64,000 nucleotides of DNA from Vibrio galatheae. GTDB lineage: Bacteria > Pseudomonadota > Gammaproteobacteria > Enterobacterales > Vibrionaceae. Positions within the stretch are counted from its first letter, which is position 1. Each line of letters begins with the position of its first letter. Positions 1-8,691 of the stretch are shown piece by piece. The notes under the pieces were generated by a model. It saw nothing but the letters and a program-made list of their open reading frames with translations. It had not been told where the DNA came from and ran no database searches. Location of the stretch: NCBI RefSeq assembly GCF_000967545.1, contig NZ_JXXV01000018.1, positions 302,895-366,894 of the forward strand, given 5' to 3'. The position numbers were made by a program, and so were the translations under genes.

Positions 1-17
1 GGCGGTAGCTGTCCGCC
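1..17. terminator. Partial hairpin at left edge
   Basis: GGCGG (1-5) pairs with CCGCC (13-17) and is followed by TTAAAT. This may be the end of a terminator belonging to a gene left of the window. The edge cuts it, so the assignment is weak. Confidence 0.3.
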
Positions 18-34
18 TTAAATAGAATACTAAA

Positions 35-67
35 AAAGCTGAGTATGCGATGACACTACTCAGCTTT
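35..67 (-). terminator. Rho-independent terminator of the thiolase operon
   Basis: An 11-bp perfect inverted repeat (AAAGCTGAGTA at 35-45 and TACTCAGCTTT at 57-67) is followed on the minus strand by a T-rich run. It lies about 30 bases past the thiolase stop codon and would end the SDR-thiolase transcript. Confidence 0.85.
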
Positions 68-94
68 GGCTAGATCTAGATAAAGATTCAGTTT

Positions 95-1312
95 TTACTC
101 TGTGGAGGTTCGTTTGACTATCAGCGCGGTGCCCATCCCACCTCCGATACACAAAGAAGCGAGACCAAGTTGCGTGTCTGAGCGGATCATCTCGTAAATC
201 AGAGAGGTGACGATTCGACCACCTGACGCACCAATCGGATGACCAAGGGCAATAGCACCACCGTTGACATTAGCTCTCTCTTCAAACCAATCATAAGGCA
301 CATTGTGTTGCTCACTCAGTCCTTTCATAACGCCTATCGCTTGAGCTGCAAACGCTTCGTTTAGCTCTAAGCGCTGAATATCGCTTAGTTTAAGTTGTGC
401 GCGTTGCAGCGCCTGTTTGACCGCTGGGATAGGGCCTAACCCCATGACTTCAGGCTCAACGCCACCTTGCCCAGTTGCAACCACTTCAACTAGTGGCGTT
501 AAGCCGTATTGATTGACAGCCCGGCCACTGGCAACAACTAGCGCTACCGCTCCATCATTTAATCCCGACGCATTACCCGCGGTCACGCTTCCTTGCTTAT
601 CAAAAGCTGGGCGCAAGCCAGCCAATGTATCGATAGTGGTGCCAAATCTTGGGTGTTCGTCCGTGGTGATTTCACTTTCGCCCTTGCGTGATTTAACCGT
701 CACTGGGACGACTTCAGCACCAAAATGACCACACTTGATCGCATGCTCGGCTCTGGATTGGCTACGCAGTGCAAATGCGTCTTGCTCTTGTCGGTTGATT
801 TCGTAGCGCTTTGCTATGTTCTCGGCTGTCATCCCCATATGATAGCCGCCAAACGCGTCAGTTAAGCCATCTTTTAGCATGGTATCGACCATAGCCATGT
901 CGCCCATTTTATTGCCCTGACGACATTTTCCATCAACAACAAAAGGGGCGTTGCTCATACTTTCGGTTCCCGCTGCAACGACAATATTTGCATCGCCACT
1001 GCGTACAGAATTGATGGCATTGAGCAAAGATTTCATTCCGCTACCACAGATCATATTCAGTGTATAAGCTGGAGTTGTCACCGGAATACCCGCGTAAACC
1101 GAAGCTTGGCGACCAACACCTTGACCTTGCCCGGCCCCCAGTACATTGCCGACAACCACTTCATCAACAGTTTCAGGTGCTAGCTTTGCTTGCTTGAGTA
1201 CTTCTTTGATGGTCAAACTTGCCAACTCAACCGCCGATTGCGAACTCAACCAACCCAGAAAAGTCCCAATCGGGGTGCGCTTAGCCGCAACAATATAGAC
1301 TTTATCACTCAT
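95..1312 (-). CDS. Acetyl-CoA acetyltransferase (thiolase)
   Basis: Thiolase of about 405 residues that condenses two acetyl-CoA into acetoacetyl-CoA or cleaves acetoacetyl-CoA. The nucleophilic cysteine is Cys89 in NMICGSGMKS, the same number as in the Zoogloea enzyme. The C-terminal GHPIGASG histidine motif and the CIGGGMG cysteine motif are both present. I chose the ATG at 1312 (MSDKVYIV) rather than the longer reading from 1336, because the family starts close before the VYIVAAKRTPIG segment. The start lies one base after the stop of the upstream SDR gene, so the two are very probably co-transcribed. With the reductase and CoA-transferase it suits acetoacetate/3-hydroxybutyrate metabolism; no PHA synthase is in the window, so polymer synthesis cannot be claimed. 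Confidence 0.95.
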   Translation of the reverse strand: MSDKVYIVAAKRTPIGTFLGWLSSQSAVELASLTIKEVLKQAKLAPETVDEVVVGNVLGAGQGQGVGRQASVYAGIPVTTPAYTLNMICGSGMKSLLNAINSVRSGDANIVVAAGTESMSNAPFVVDGKCRQGNKMGDMAMVDTMLKDGLTDAFGGYHMGMTAENIAKRYEINRQEQDAFALRSQSRAEHAIKCGHFGAEVVPVTVKSRKGESEITTDEHPRFGTTIDTLAGLRPAFDKQGSVTAGNASGLNDGAVALVVASGRAVNQYGLTPLVEVVATGQGGVEPEVMGLGPIPAVKQALQRAQLKLSDIQRLELNEAFAAQAIGVMKGLSEQHNVPYDWFEERANVNGGAIALGHPIGASGGRIVTSLIYEMIRSDTQLGLASLCIGGGMGTALIVKRTSTE

Positions 1313-1313
1313 G

Positions 1314-2048
1314 TTATAGCACCAACCCGCCGTCAATTTTTAACACTTGCCCTGTAATAAAGCTCGACTTGTCACTGGCCAAAAACTCCACACCATTGGT
1401 AATGTCCTCTTTGGTACCCATCCGACCTAACGGCGTTTTCTGTTTCATTAAATCGAGGACTTTTTCCGGTAAATCGGCGGTCATTGGCGTTTCGATAAAT
1501 CCCGGCGCGACGCAATTGGCACGAACTTGTGCACCTTTACGAGCGAACTCTTTCGCCCAACCTTTGGTCATTGCGATAACGCCGCCTTTGGTTGCGGCGT
1601 AGTTAGTTTGACCAATGTTGCCGTCAGTACCGACGACCGAAGACATGGTCACAATCGAGCCGTAGTTGTTTTCCATCATCAAAGGCGCAACGGCCTGAGT
1701 CAGATTGAAGACCCCTTTAAGATTGACATCAATGACAAAGTCCCACTCTTGCTCGGTCATTTTGTCGATCAGTGCATCTCGGGTTACACCGGCATTATTC
1801 ACTAGGACATCAATACGCGAATATTTCTGTTCTATGGTGGCAACGAGCTCGGCAATGGCTGCGCGGTCACAAATATTAATCGTGACAGTTTCAACATTTT
1901 CCACATCAGAAAATGCCGTGGATAACCCGTCCGCGTTCATGTCTAAGGCATACACCTTTTCGGCACCATTTTGAGCAAACCTTTCAGCAATTGCTCGACC
2001 TATTCCTTGTGCTGCGCCTGTTACCAGACAAATTTTGTTGTCAAACAT
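1314..2048 (-). CDS. SDR reductase, acetoacetyl-CoA reductase/FabG-like
   Basis: Short-chain dehydrogenase of 244 residues. The Rossmann motif TGAAQGIG is at 10-17, NNAG at 84-87, and the catalytic Ser137, Tyr150 and Lys154 are in place (YAATK). The C-terminus ITGQVLKIDGGLVL is typical of FabG/PhaB-like enzymes. The ATG at 2048 has AAGGA about eight bases upstream. It directly precedes the thiolase, which favours an acetoacetyl-CoA or 3-hydroxyacyl-CoA substrate over a fatty-acid synthesis role. Sequence alone does not separate PhaB from FabG, so the substrate is an inference from context. Confidence 0.9.
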   Translation of the reverse strand: MFDNKICLVTGAAQGIGRAIAERFAQNGAEKVYALDMNADGLSTAFSDVENVETVTINICDRAAIAELVATIEQKYSRIDVLVNNAGVTRDALIDKMTEQEWDFVIDVNLKGVFNLTQAVAPLMMENNYGSIVTMSSVVGTDGNIGQTNYAATKGGVIAMTKGWAKEFARKGAQVRANCVAPGFIETPMTADLPEKVLDLMKQKTPLGRMGTKEDITNGVEFLASDKSSFITGQVLKIDGGLVL

Positions 2049-2151
2049 GTCTTAATCCTTATGGGCAAATAAAAAACTGACGAGTAAATCAATTGAGTAC
2101 AAACGTACAGCTAGCAAAGACGCTTGCCTCAACTGGAAGCAAGATGAGCTG

Positions 2152-3726
2152 TTATTCATCTTGGTTAAGTTTGAGTCGAAACTGCGTGTCAAAGATTGCA
2201 GAATCCATAATTTTTAATGACGAACTGACGACAGGATCGAACGTCATCTGTTGCAAGATATCGCGCTGTAAATCAATGCCGGGTGCGATTTCCGTCAGCT
2301 CTAAGCCATGCTGAGTCAAACGAAACACCGCCCGTTCGGTAATATACATAACGGGTTTATCGCTATTTAACGCTTGCTGGGCACAGAAAGTGATCTGTTC
2401 GACCTGATCAATCAGTTTCTCCTGACGACCTTCTTGAATAATAGTCAATCCCTGTGAATTGACCTCTAATTGCAGGCCCTGTGCGGTAAAGGTGCCACAA
2501 AAATAGACCTTCTTCGCGTTCTGAGTAATGTTGATAAAGCCACCGCAGCCAGCAATTTTGCTACCAAAGCGTGAGACATTGATGTCGCCTTTTTGATCGC
2601 ATTGCGCCAGGCCAAGGAATGCTTGATCGACCCCGCCACCGTCGTAGAAATCGAACATCTGATCTTGGCTGATGATCGCCTGAGGAAGCCGAGACGCACC
2701 AAAATCCAGACCACTTTGTGGGGTACCGCCAACGGCTCCGGGCTCAACGGTCAATGTGAAACGATCCATGATGCCTGCTTGCTGCACCACCTGAGCAATG
2801 TACTCAGGAGCGCCGATGCCTAAATTAAGAATTGAGTTGGCTTCTAGCTCCATAGCGGCGCGGCGAGCAATGATGGTTTTGGCATCCAGTTTGCTCACCT
2901 GATTTGGTTTAGTGCTAGCGTCAATGTCATCACCACTGGCAACACCGACAAATTCTGGATTCATCATAGTGGCGAAGGTTTGCATGTGCTCTGTTGGATC
3001 TTGGCAAACCACAACCGCATCAACAAAAATACCTGGGACTTTCACCGCATGGGGATCGAGCGTTCCAGCCTCTACCACCTGCTTAACTTGAACAATCACC
3101 CTGCCGCCATTGTTCTTGGCCGCTTGCGCTGCCGCTAAACTCTCAACGATCAAACACTCATCTTCCATGGTAATGTTGCCATTCTTATCTGCTGTGGTGC
3201 CACGCAAAATAGACACATTAACGGGAAGCTTATGGTAGAACAGATGTTCTTCGCCTTTTAGATCAATCACTTCAACCCAATCTTGTGTGGTTGCAGAATT
3301 AATTTTTCCGCCTTCGACACGTGGGTCAACAAAGGTGCCAAGCCCAACTTTGCTAATGGTGCCTAATTTACCCGCCGCGGTATCACGCAGCAGATGAGAA
3401 ATAATCCCTTGAGGGAGATTGTAGCCTTCAATAAGGTTATCGACCGCGAGCTGTTGCAGTTTGGGTACCAAGCCCCAGTGACCACCAATGGCTCGTTTTA
3501 CCAGCCCTTGCTGAGCGAGGTGATTGACCGCTCTTCCTTGTCCGTCACCTTGCCCTGCGGCGAATAGTAAGGTCAAATCTCTTGGTTGTTGGCACATGGC
3601 AAAACGCTCGCCGATTGCACGTTCAATGGCTTCTGGAACCACACTACCAATGAAGCCACCTAATAGCACAGCATCTCCGTCATTGATCCACTGCGCGGCT
3701 TGTTCCGCTGTTAACTCTGCGACCAC
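2152..3726 (-). CDS. Acyl-CoA:acetate/3-ketoacid CoA-transferase
   Basis: Family I CoA-transferase of 524 residues with both halves fused in one chain, the size of YdiF-type enzymes. The N-terminal half carries GGFIGSVVPEAIERAI. The C-terminal half carries NLGIGAPEYIAQVV and TVEPGAVGG, where Glu328 is the expected catalytic glutamate that forms the glutamyl-CoA intermediate. The start is a GTG at 3726 with AAGGAAGG just upstream. It precedes the SDR and thiolase on the same strand with a gap of about 100 bases. The likely role is activating acetoacetate or a short-chain acid so that the downstream enzymes can handle its CoA ester. The exact acid is not determined. Confidence 0.9.
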   Translation of the reverse strand: MVAELTAEQAAQWINDGDAVLLGGFIGSVVPEAIERAIGERFAMCQQPRDLTLLFAAGQGDGQGRAVNHLAQQGLVKRAIGGHWGLVPKLQQLAVDNLIEGYNLPQGIISHLLRDTAAGKLGTISKVGLGTFVDPRVEGGKINSATTQDWVEVIDLKGEEHLFYHKLPVNVSILRGTTADKNGNITMEDECLIVESLAAAQAAKNNGGRVIVQVKQVVEAGTLDPHAVKVPGIFVDAVVVCQDPTEHMQTFATMMNPEFVGVASGDDIDASTKPNQVSKLDAKTIIARRAAMELEANSILNLGIGAPEYIAQVVQQAGIMDRFTLTVEPGAVGGTPQSGLDFGASRLPQAIISQDQMFDFYDGGGVDQAFLGLAQCDQKGDINVSRFGSKIAGCGGFINITQNAKKVYFCGTFTAQGLQLEVNSQGLTIIQEGRQEKLIDQVEQITFCAQQALNSDKPVMYITERAVFRLTQHGLELTEIAPGIDLQRDILQQMTFDPVVSSSLKIMDSAIFDTQFRLKLNQDE

Positions 3727-3839
3727 TTCAACCTTCCTTGTTAAATTCGAAGCTCTTTAACGATTTATTCCAGATTAGACCGTGCCGCGCAGGTTGTTAA
3801 TTGCACAAAAAGAGATTGTGAATTTCATATTTGAAATTT

Positions 3840-4781
3840 TTAAATGGTGCGGTTTTGCATCTCTGCAACGCGCTGATACAGATACTGTTTAAATCCGGCG
3901 CAGCGTTCCGGCATTGGCGTACGTGGGCGATAGTAGACGTCGATATCGAAGCTAGCACACTGATATTGCTGCATAATGTGCTGTAACTCGCCACATGCAA
4001 GTTGCGCGCTCACCAACGAGTGGGGTAAATAAGCAATTCCCGCATGTTCTAGGGCGAGGTCGAGTAACATTTCACTGTTGTCGCACTCTAACGTATCTCG
4101 AATGGTCGCAATTTCCGTTTGGCCATTGTGCTCAAAACACCAACGATTGCCCCCAACTAGTGTGCGCGCATATAAGCAGCGGTGCTGGCCTAGTTCACTC
4201 GGACTGGTTGGCATGCCGTGTTCAACAAGATACTGCGGCGATGCGCAAAGATACAAAGGTTCACGCAGTAGACGACGACGTATCAGTAGCGAGTCTTGCT
4301 CTGGCTCACCGACATAACTTGCACTGGCTCGAAAGGCGAAATCAATACTTAAAGGATCGAACTCGCCCGCTTCGATAAAGATTTTAAAATTAACCTGAGG
4401 ATGCATAGCTATGTATTCCGCGACAATTTTAGTCAGGTATTGGCGCGCAAACAGGGGTGTTGAAGAGAGCTTAATTTCACCGCGCTGCTCCTCAGCCAGG
4501 TTTTGTACCTCTTCACATAGGCTATGAATATCTGGCAACAACGGCGAAAAGCGCTCGTAAAGCAGTTGACCCGCTTGCGTAGCCACCAATTGGCGCGTGC
4601 TGCGTTTTATCAACTCAACCGACATCGCTTCTTCAAGCTCTTTGACCCAACGGCTGCCTGCTGCGGGAGAGATCCCTTGCTGAATGGATGCCTCACGAAA
4701 TGAGCCTAAGCGAATCACGGCGCAAAAGAAGACAATCTTATCTAGGATCGGTTGGCGGCTTGAAAGCAAGTTGGTGGTCAT
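3840..4781 (-). CDS. LysR-family transcriptional regulator
   Basis: LysR-type regulator of 313 residues. The N-terminal winged helix-turn-helix lies at about residues 12-70 (SFREASIQQGISPAAGSRWVKELE), followed by a periplasmic-binding-like effector domain. Its ATG overlaps the stop codon of the response regulator (ATGA), so translation is coupled. It sits 114 bases before the CoA-transferase on the same strand. A LysR protein as the third cistron of a two-component operon is unusual. The natural inference is that it controls the acyl-CoA genes downstream, the divergent TRAP genes, or both. Confidence 0.9.
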   Translation of the reverse strand: MTTNLLSSRQPILDKIVFFCAVIRLGSFREASIQQGISPAAGSRWVKELEEAMSVELIKRSTRQLVATQAGQLLYERFSPLLPDIHSLCEEVQNLAEEQRGEIKLSSTPLFARQYLTKIVAEYIAMHPQVNFKIFIEAGEFDPLSIDFAFRASASYVGEPEQDSLLIRRRLLREPLYLCASPQYLVEHGMPTSPSELGQHRCLYARTLVGGNRWCFEHNGQTEIATIRDTLECDNSEMLLDLALEHAGIAYLPHSLVSAQLACGELQHIMQQYQCASFDIDVYYRPRTPMPERCAGFKQYLYQRVAEMQNRTI

Positions 4782-5410
4782 ACGCTCACCAGCCCTTTTT
4801 GCAGCGCTAGTTTCACCAAAGCGGCGGTTGATGTTGCGCCCAATTTCTTCTTAATTCTGAGCCTGTGGGTTTCAACGGTACGCACACTGATGTGCAATGA
4901 ATCAGCGATGTCTTTATTGCAAGCGCCGTTAACGATCGCCTTCAACACATCCGATTCACGATTGGTTAAGGTATCGTCTTTGGGCTCAGGTTTATCATTG
5001 ATCTGTTCCAGCAATCGATCGGACGCCTGAGGACAAAGGTATGAACGGCCTTGCGCCACCTGATTGATTGCCATTACCAACTCTTCTGAGCCAACATCTT
5101 TCAGTACGTAGCCTTTCGCCCCAGCTTTCACCGAGCGAACGACGTAATCTCGGCTGTCGTGCATCGATAACATGATCACCGCCGTATTCGACTGCTTCTT
5201 CTCAAGCTTCTCTAACACTTCAATGCCATTCAGACCGGGCATATTGATGTCTAATAACAACACATCCGGTTTGAGTGACAGCGTGCTTTCTAAGGCATCG
5301 ACCCCCGTCCCTACACAGGTAACAATATCTAAGTTGTCTTCCCTTTCCAGCCGTGACTTTAGCCCATCTTGCATCAAACGATGATCATCGGCCAATATCA
5401 GTCTAATCAT
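4778..5410 (-). CDS. NarL/FixJ-family response regulator
   Basis: Response regulator of 210 residues. The receiver domain has the acidic pair in ILADDH and a phospho-acceptor Asp54 in LLLDINMPG. The C-terminal LuxR-type helix-turn-helix lies at about 148-205 (LTNRESDVLKAIVNG ... SVRTVETHRLRIKKKL). Its start overlaps the kinase stop (ATGA) and its stop overlaps the LysR start. It is the cognate partner of the adjacent HisKA_3 kinase and probably regulates the divergent TRAP promoter region between 6793 and 7003. Confidence 0.95.
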   Translation of the reverse strand: MIRLILADDHRLMQDGLKSRLEREDNLDIVTCVGTGVDALESTLSLKPDVLLLDINMPGLNGIEVLEKLEKKQSNTAVIMLSMHDSRDYVVRSVKAGAKGYVLKDVGSEELVMAINQVAQGRSYLCPQASDRLLEQINDKPEPKDDTLTNRESDVLKAIVNGACNKDIADSLHISVRTVETHRLRIKKKLGATSTAALVKLALQKGLVSV

Positions 5411-6792
5411 ACAAACTCCATGTTTAAGCTCACTCGCACTTCCGTACCTTGTCCTTGCTCACTGGTGACGGTAAATGTGCCACCGATCGCTTGAATCCGT
5501 TCTCTCATATTTTGCAATCCCATGTGCTCAAATATGGCTTGATGACGCTTACCTGATTTGAGCAGCTTGGCAGGAATGCCCACCCCATCATCACTGACGG
5601 TAAGAATCAGCATTCTCCCTTCGCGCTGCATAATTACGTCCACGCCCTGCGCATTGGCGTGCTTTTCAACGTTGTGCAACGCTTCTTGCACCACTCGGTA
5701 GAGCGTGGTTTCCACCTCTGGTAGGAACTCTTCACCATCAATATCATGTTCAAACACCAGCTCAAGTTGAGTTCGTTCACGTAACTCGTTGATGTAGGCT
5801 TCGATGCCTGCCACCAGACCAAGATCATCCAACTGTGGAGGCCGCAAATCCCGCGAGATGCGCCGCAACTCAACAATGGCATGTTCCATGGCATTTTTGC
5901 TTGCATCTAGCTCAAGTTCTTTCTTGGCTTCATTCTTCTCTTGCGCAACGTTATCTAAGCGGTACTTGGCCGCGACCAACAATTGATTGACGCCATCATG
6001 CAACTCTCGCGAAACGCGGCGACGTTCGTTCTCTTGCGAGTCAATAATTTGCTGATTGAGTACACTGAGTTGCTGGTTAGCTAAGCGGCGCACATTGAGG
6101 TTTAATGACGCGCCCAACGCCGCAATGACAGACACTGCGATAATCACGACCCCAAATAGCGCGCTGCTTGTTTTGCCGATGTTTTGGTCGAACCCATTTT
6201 GAATGTGGTTCACTTGGCTTTCGATATCGTCAATATAGACGCCCGTTCCGACCATCCATTGCCACTTGTCGAGCGACACTGCGTAACTGAGTTTTGGTAA
6301 CGGCTCTTTTTTTGACGGTTTGTGCCACAAGTAATCGACAAATCCACCACCACTACGGCCAGCCTTGATCAGCTCTTGCAGTAATTTTTTACCTTTGACA
6401 TCTTCGACATCCCACCAGTTTTTTCCTATGCGCTCCTGCTGGTATGGCAGTACCAATGCATCGCCTTCCCAGGTATAGACAAAAATGTAGCCATCGCTGC
6501 CATACGTGAGTTGGTTCAACTTTTCAGCAACAATTTGCTTGGCAAGATCGGGGGCTAATGACTCATCTAGGTAGTAGGGTTCGATACTTTTAACTGCCAT
6601 TTCTACGTACTGAACCAATTCCTGCCTTTTCGCGGCAAGAATATTTTTCCTCGTAAGCTCGACTTGTTCACTAACCAGTTGTTTTGCCTGACCAAACAAG
6701 ATTCCAGCCACAATAGACACCACCACAATTAAGGGCACGATCGAAAGCAAAATGATATTGATAGTCAGTCTTCTGTTGCTAACGAAACCCAT
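5407..6792 (-). CDS. Cache-domain sensor histidine kinase (HisKA_3)
   Basis: Membrane histidine kinase of about 461 residues. A first transmembrane segment (about residues 10-34) is followed by a periplasmic Cache-type domain (YGSDGYIFVYTWEGDALVLP, GTGVYIDDIE), a second transmembrane segment at about 205-230, a HisKA_3 dimerisation domain with the phospho-accepting His265 in SRELHDGVNQ, and a HATPase domain (VSDDGVGIP, GLQNMRERI). I chose the ATG at 6792 because GGAGAG lies six bases upstream; an alternative ATG at 6804 lacks a ribosome site. Cache domains bind small ligands such as carboxylates. The divergent TRAP operon suggests that it senses the transported substrate, which is an inference. 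Confidence 0.93.
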   Translation of the reverse strand: MGFVSNRRLTINIILLSIVPLIVVVSIVAGILFGQAKQLVSEQVELTRKNILAAKRQELVQYVEMAVKSIEPYYLDESLAPDLAKQIVAEKLNQLTYGSDGYIFVYTWEGDALVLPYQQERIGKNWWDVEDVKGKKLLQELIKAGRSGGGFVDYLWHKPSKKEPLPKLSYAVSLDKWQWMVGTGVYIDDIESQVNHIQNGFDQNIGKTSSALFGVVIIAVSVIAALGASLNLNVRRLANQQLSVLNQQIIDSQENERRRVSRELHDGVNQLLVAAKYRLDNVAQEKNEAKKELELDASKNAMEHAIVELRRISRDLRPPQLDDLGLVAGIEAYINELRERTQLELVFEHDIDGEEFLPEVETTLYRVVQEALHNVEKHANAQGVDVIMQREGRMLILTVSDDGVGIPAKLLKSGKRHQAIFEHMGLQNMRERIQAIGGTFTVTSEQGQGTEVRVSLNMEFV

Positions 6793-7003
6793 TTTGCTCT
6801 CCATGCTTGTACGTAGTTTTACTGAAACTTTATATCGAAAATTGCACTTAGTACCGACTAAATTTGCGCAATTCTCCTTATAGAGCGGATTTCATCTCAC
6901 CCCTACACTTAGGCTCAAATGTAACATCACATTAACATTCACAACGCTGCGATGTTCACATTTCTCGTGTTTAAAAGGATTACAGCCTAACAAGGAGACT
7001 TCC

Positions 7004-8068
7004 ATGAAGTTCAAAAAAGTAGCACTCGCCTCACTGATCGCCGTCTGCGCAACATCGAATGCCTTAGCGGCGGATAAAAAGGTGTTGCTGAAAACGCCGA
7101 TTGCTTTTGGTAGCCATTTACCTGCGCTAGGGACGCCGATTCAGTGGTTCTCTGAGAAAATCAGTCAAACCTCGGGTGGCACCATCAAGATGAAAATCTA
7201 TGAGCCGGGTAAGCTAGTCAATCCGCCCGAGATTCTCGACGCGGTTTCAACTGGTAAAGTCAACTCTGGCTATGCGATCTCTGGTTACTGGCAAGGTAAG
7301 CTTCCTGCGTCGGCGATTTTTTCTGCTATCCCATTTGGACCGGAAGCGCCTGAATTCATGGCATGGTTGTTCTTTGGCAACGGCTTAAAACTTTACCAAG
7401 AGATGTATGACGAAGGCGGATTCAACGTCAAAGTGATGCCGTGTGCGATTATCTCGCCTGAAACCTCGGGCTGGTTCCGCAAACCAATTGATAAGCCTGA
7501 GGACTTAAAAGGTCTCAATATGCGTTTTTATGGCTTAGGCGCATCTGTGATGGAAAAACTTGGTGTCGGCACTGTGCAGCTACCGGGCGGTGAAATCTTT
7601 GGCGCACTTGAGAAAGGAGCGATTGATGCCTCTGAGTTTTCTCAACCCGCGATTGACGAACGTCTAGGTTTCCACAAAGTCGCTAAATACAACTACTTCC
7701 CTGGCTGGCACCAACAATCAACAGTATTCGAGTTGTTGATCAACAAGGATACGTGGAATGAGATGAGTCCAGTTCAGCAGTCGGCTGTGGAAACGACCTG
7801 TATGGCAACCATGACCTACTCGATTGCAGAAGGTGAGGCACTGCAATTTGCAGCGATGGAAAAAGCCAAGCAGAACGGCGTCGAGATCCGCTACTGGAAC
7901 GAAGAGATGCTGAGCCTGTTCAAAAATACTTGGATGGAAGTCGTGGAAGAGAAAAAAGCCGAAGACCCATTCTTTAATAAGGTATGGGAAGATCTCAGTA
8001 CCTTCCGTGCCGGCTATGCTCTATGGGCATCCAATGGCTTCCTACCTCGTGAAACGAAAGCCCAATAA
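7004..8068 (+). CDS. dctP: TRAP transporter substrate-binding protein (DctP/TakP-like)
   Basis: Periplasmic solute receptor of 354 residues with a signal peptide ending near ALAA (residues 1-23). Segments such as SGWFRKPIDKPEDLKGLNMR, GGEIFGALEKGAIDASEF and YNYFPGWHQQ match the pattern of the TakP alpha-keto-acid subgroup rather than sialic-acid or C4-dicarboxylate receptors, judged by eye. A clear AAGGAG ribosome site precedes the ATG. It opens a TRAP operon divergent from the sensor kinase. The substrate is probably a mono- or keto-carboxylate that can feed acetoacetyl-CoA metabolism, but this is not shown by the sequence. Confidence 0.93.
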   Translation: MKFKKVALASLIAVCATSNALAADKKVLLKTPIAFGSHLPALGTPIQWFSEKISQTSGGTIKMKIYEPGKLVNPPEILDAVSTGKVNSGYAISGYWQGKLPASAIFSAIPFGPEAPEFMAWLFFGNGLKLYQEMYDEGGFNVKVMPCAIISPETSGWFRKPIDKPEDLKGLNMRFYGLGASVMEKLGVGTVQLPGGEIFGALEKGAIDASEFSQPAIDERLGFHKVAKYNYFPGWHQQSTVFELLINKDTWNEMSPVQQSAVETTCMATMTYSIAEGEALQFAAMEKAKQNGVEIRYWNEEMLSLFKNTWMEVVEEKKAEDPFFNKVWEDLSTFRAGYALWASNGFLPRETKAQ

Positions 8069-8091
8069 CTTGTCTGTGAATTGGACCTACT

Positions 8092-8113
8092 GGCCGACGC
8101 ATTTGCGTCGGCC
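8092..8113 (+). promoter_or_regulatory. Intercistronic hairpin between dctP and dctQ
   Basis: A perfect 10-bp inverted repeat (GGCCGACGCA at 8092-8101, TGCGTCGGCC at 8104-8113) separates the receptor gene from the permease genes. There is no T-run after it. Such hairpins commonly block 3' decay or partly stop transcription, leaving more receptor than permease. Confidence 0.7.
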
Positions 8114-8133
8114 AAGGTTGTAAGGAGTCACCA

Positions 8134-8691
8134 ATGAGCAAGGTGCTGTATTCTACCCCTACCGTTCCTATGTATTGCCATATTGAACGGACAATTAACT
8201 TGGCGAGCAAAGCGTTAGCTTGGACCAATCTCGCGTTAGTTGCCGTTATTATCATTCAAGTCGTGTTGAGAAAAGTCTTTTCCAACGGCCAAATTGCGTT
8301 AGAGGAGCTGCAATGGCACCTATACGCCACCGCGGTGATATTTGGCACCGCCTATGCGCAAGTGACCAATCTGCATGTCCGGGTCGACATTTTCTACCAT
8401 AAGTTTTCTGAGCGCAAAAAGGCCTTTGTCGACCTGCTTGGTTTGCTTTTTTTAGCCATCCCATTCGTTGTGATTGTCATTTTACACTCTTACGATTTCG
8501 CCTATGAGGCTTGGCGAGTCAACGAAAGCTCGGCCTCGCCGTCTGGTTTACCTTATCGCTGGCTAATCAAAGGCGTCATTCCACTCAGCTTTAGCCTGCT
8601 GCTGTTGTCTATGGTAGCCAAAATACTGCGCGATATAGACACATTGCTCAATGACGAAGCACAACAAGGAGCACATCATGGAAGCAAATGA
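8134..8691 (+). CDS. dctQ: TRAP transporter small permease (DctQ)
   Basis: Membrane protein of 185 residues with four predicted transmembrane helices (about 27-50, 65-85, 100-125 and 148-168), the DctQ pattern. The sequence WHLYATAVIFGTAYAQVTNLHVRVDIFY is typical of the family. AAGGAG lies upstream of the ATG. Its last 14 bases overlap the start of dctM, which indicates coupled translation. It forms the membrane complex with DctM. Confidence 0.92.
   Translation: MSKVLYSTPTVPMYCHIERTINLASKALAWTNLALVAVIIIQVVLRKVFSNGQIALEELQWHLYATAVIFGTAYAQVTNLHVRVDIFYHKFSERKKAFVDLLGLLFLAIPFVVIVILHSYDFAYEAWRVNESSASPSGLPYRWLIKGVIPLSFSLLLLSMVAKILRDIDTLLNDEAQQGAHHGSK

Noticed and set aside
95..3726. A polyhydroxyalkanoate synthesis operon.
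   Set aside because: Thiolase and reductase are present, but no PHA synthase (PhaC) or phasin is in the window, and the CoA-transferase points to acid use.
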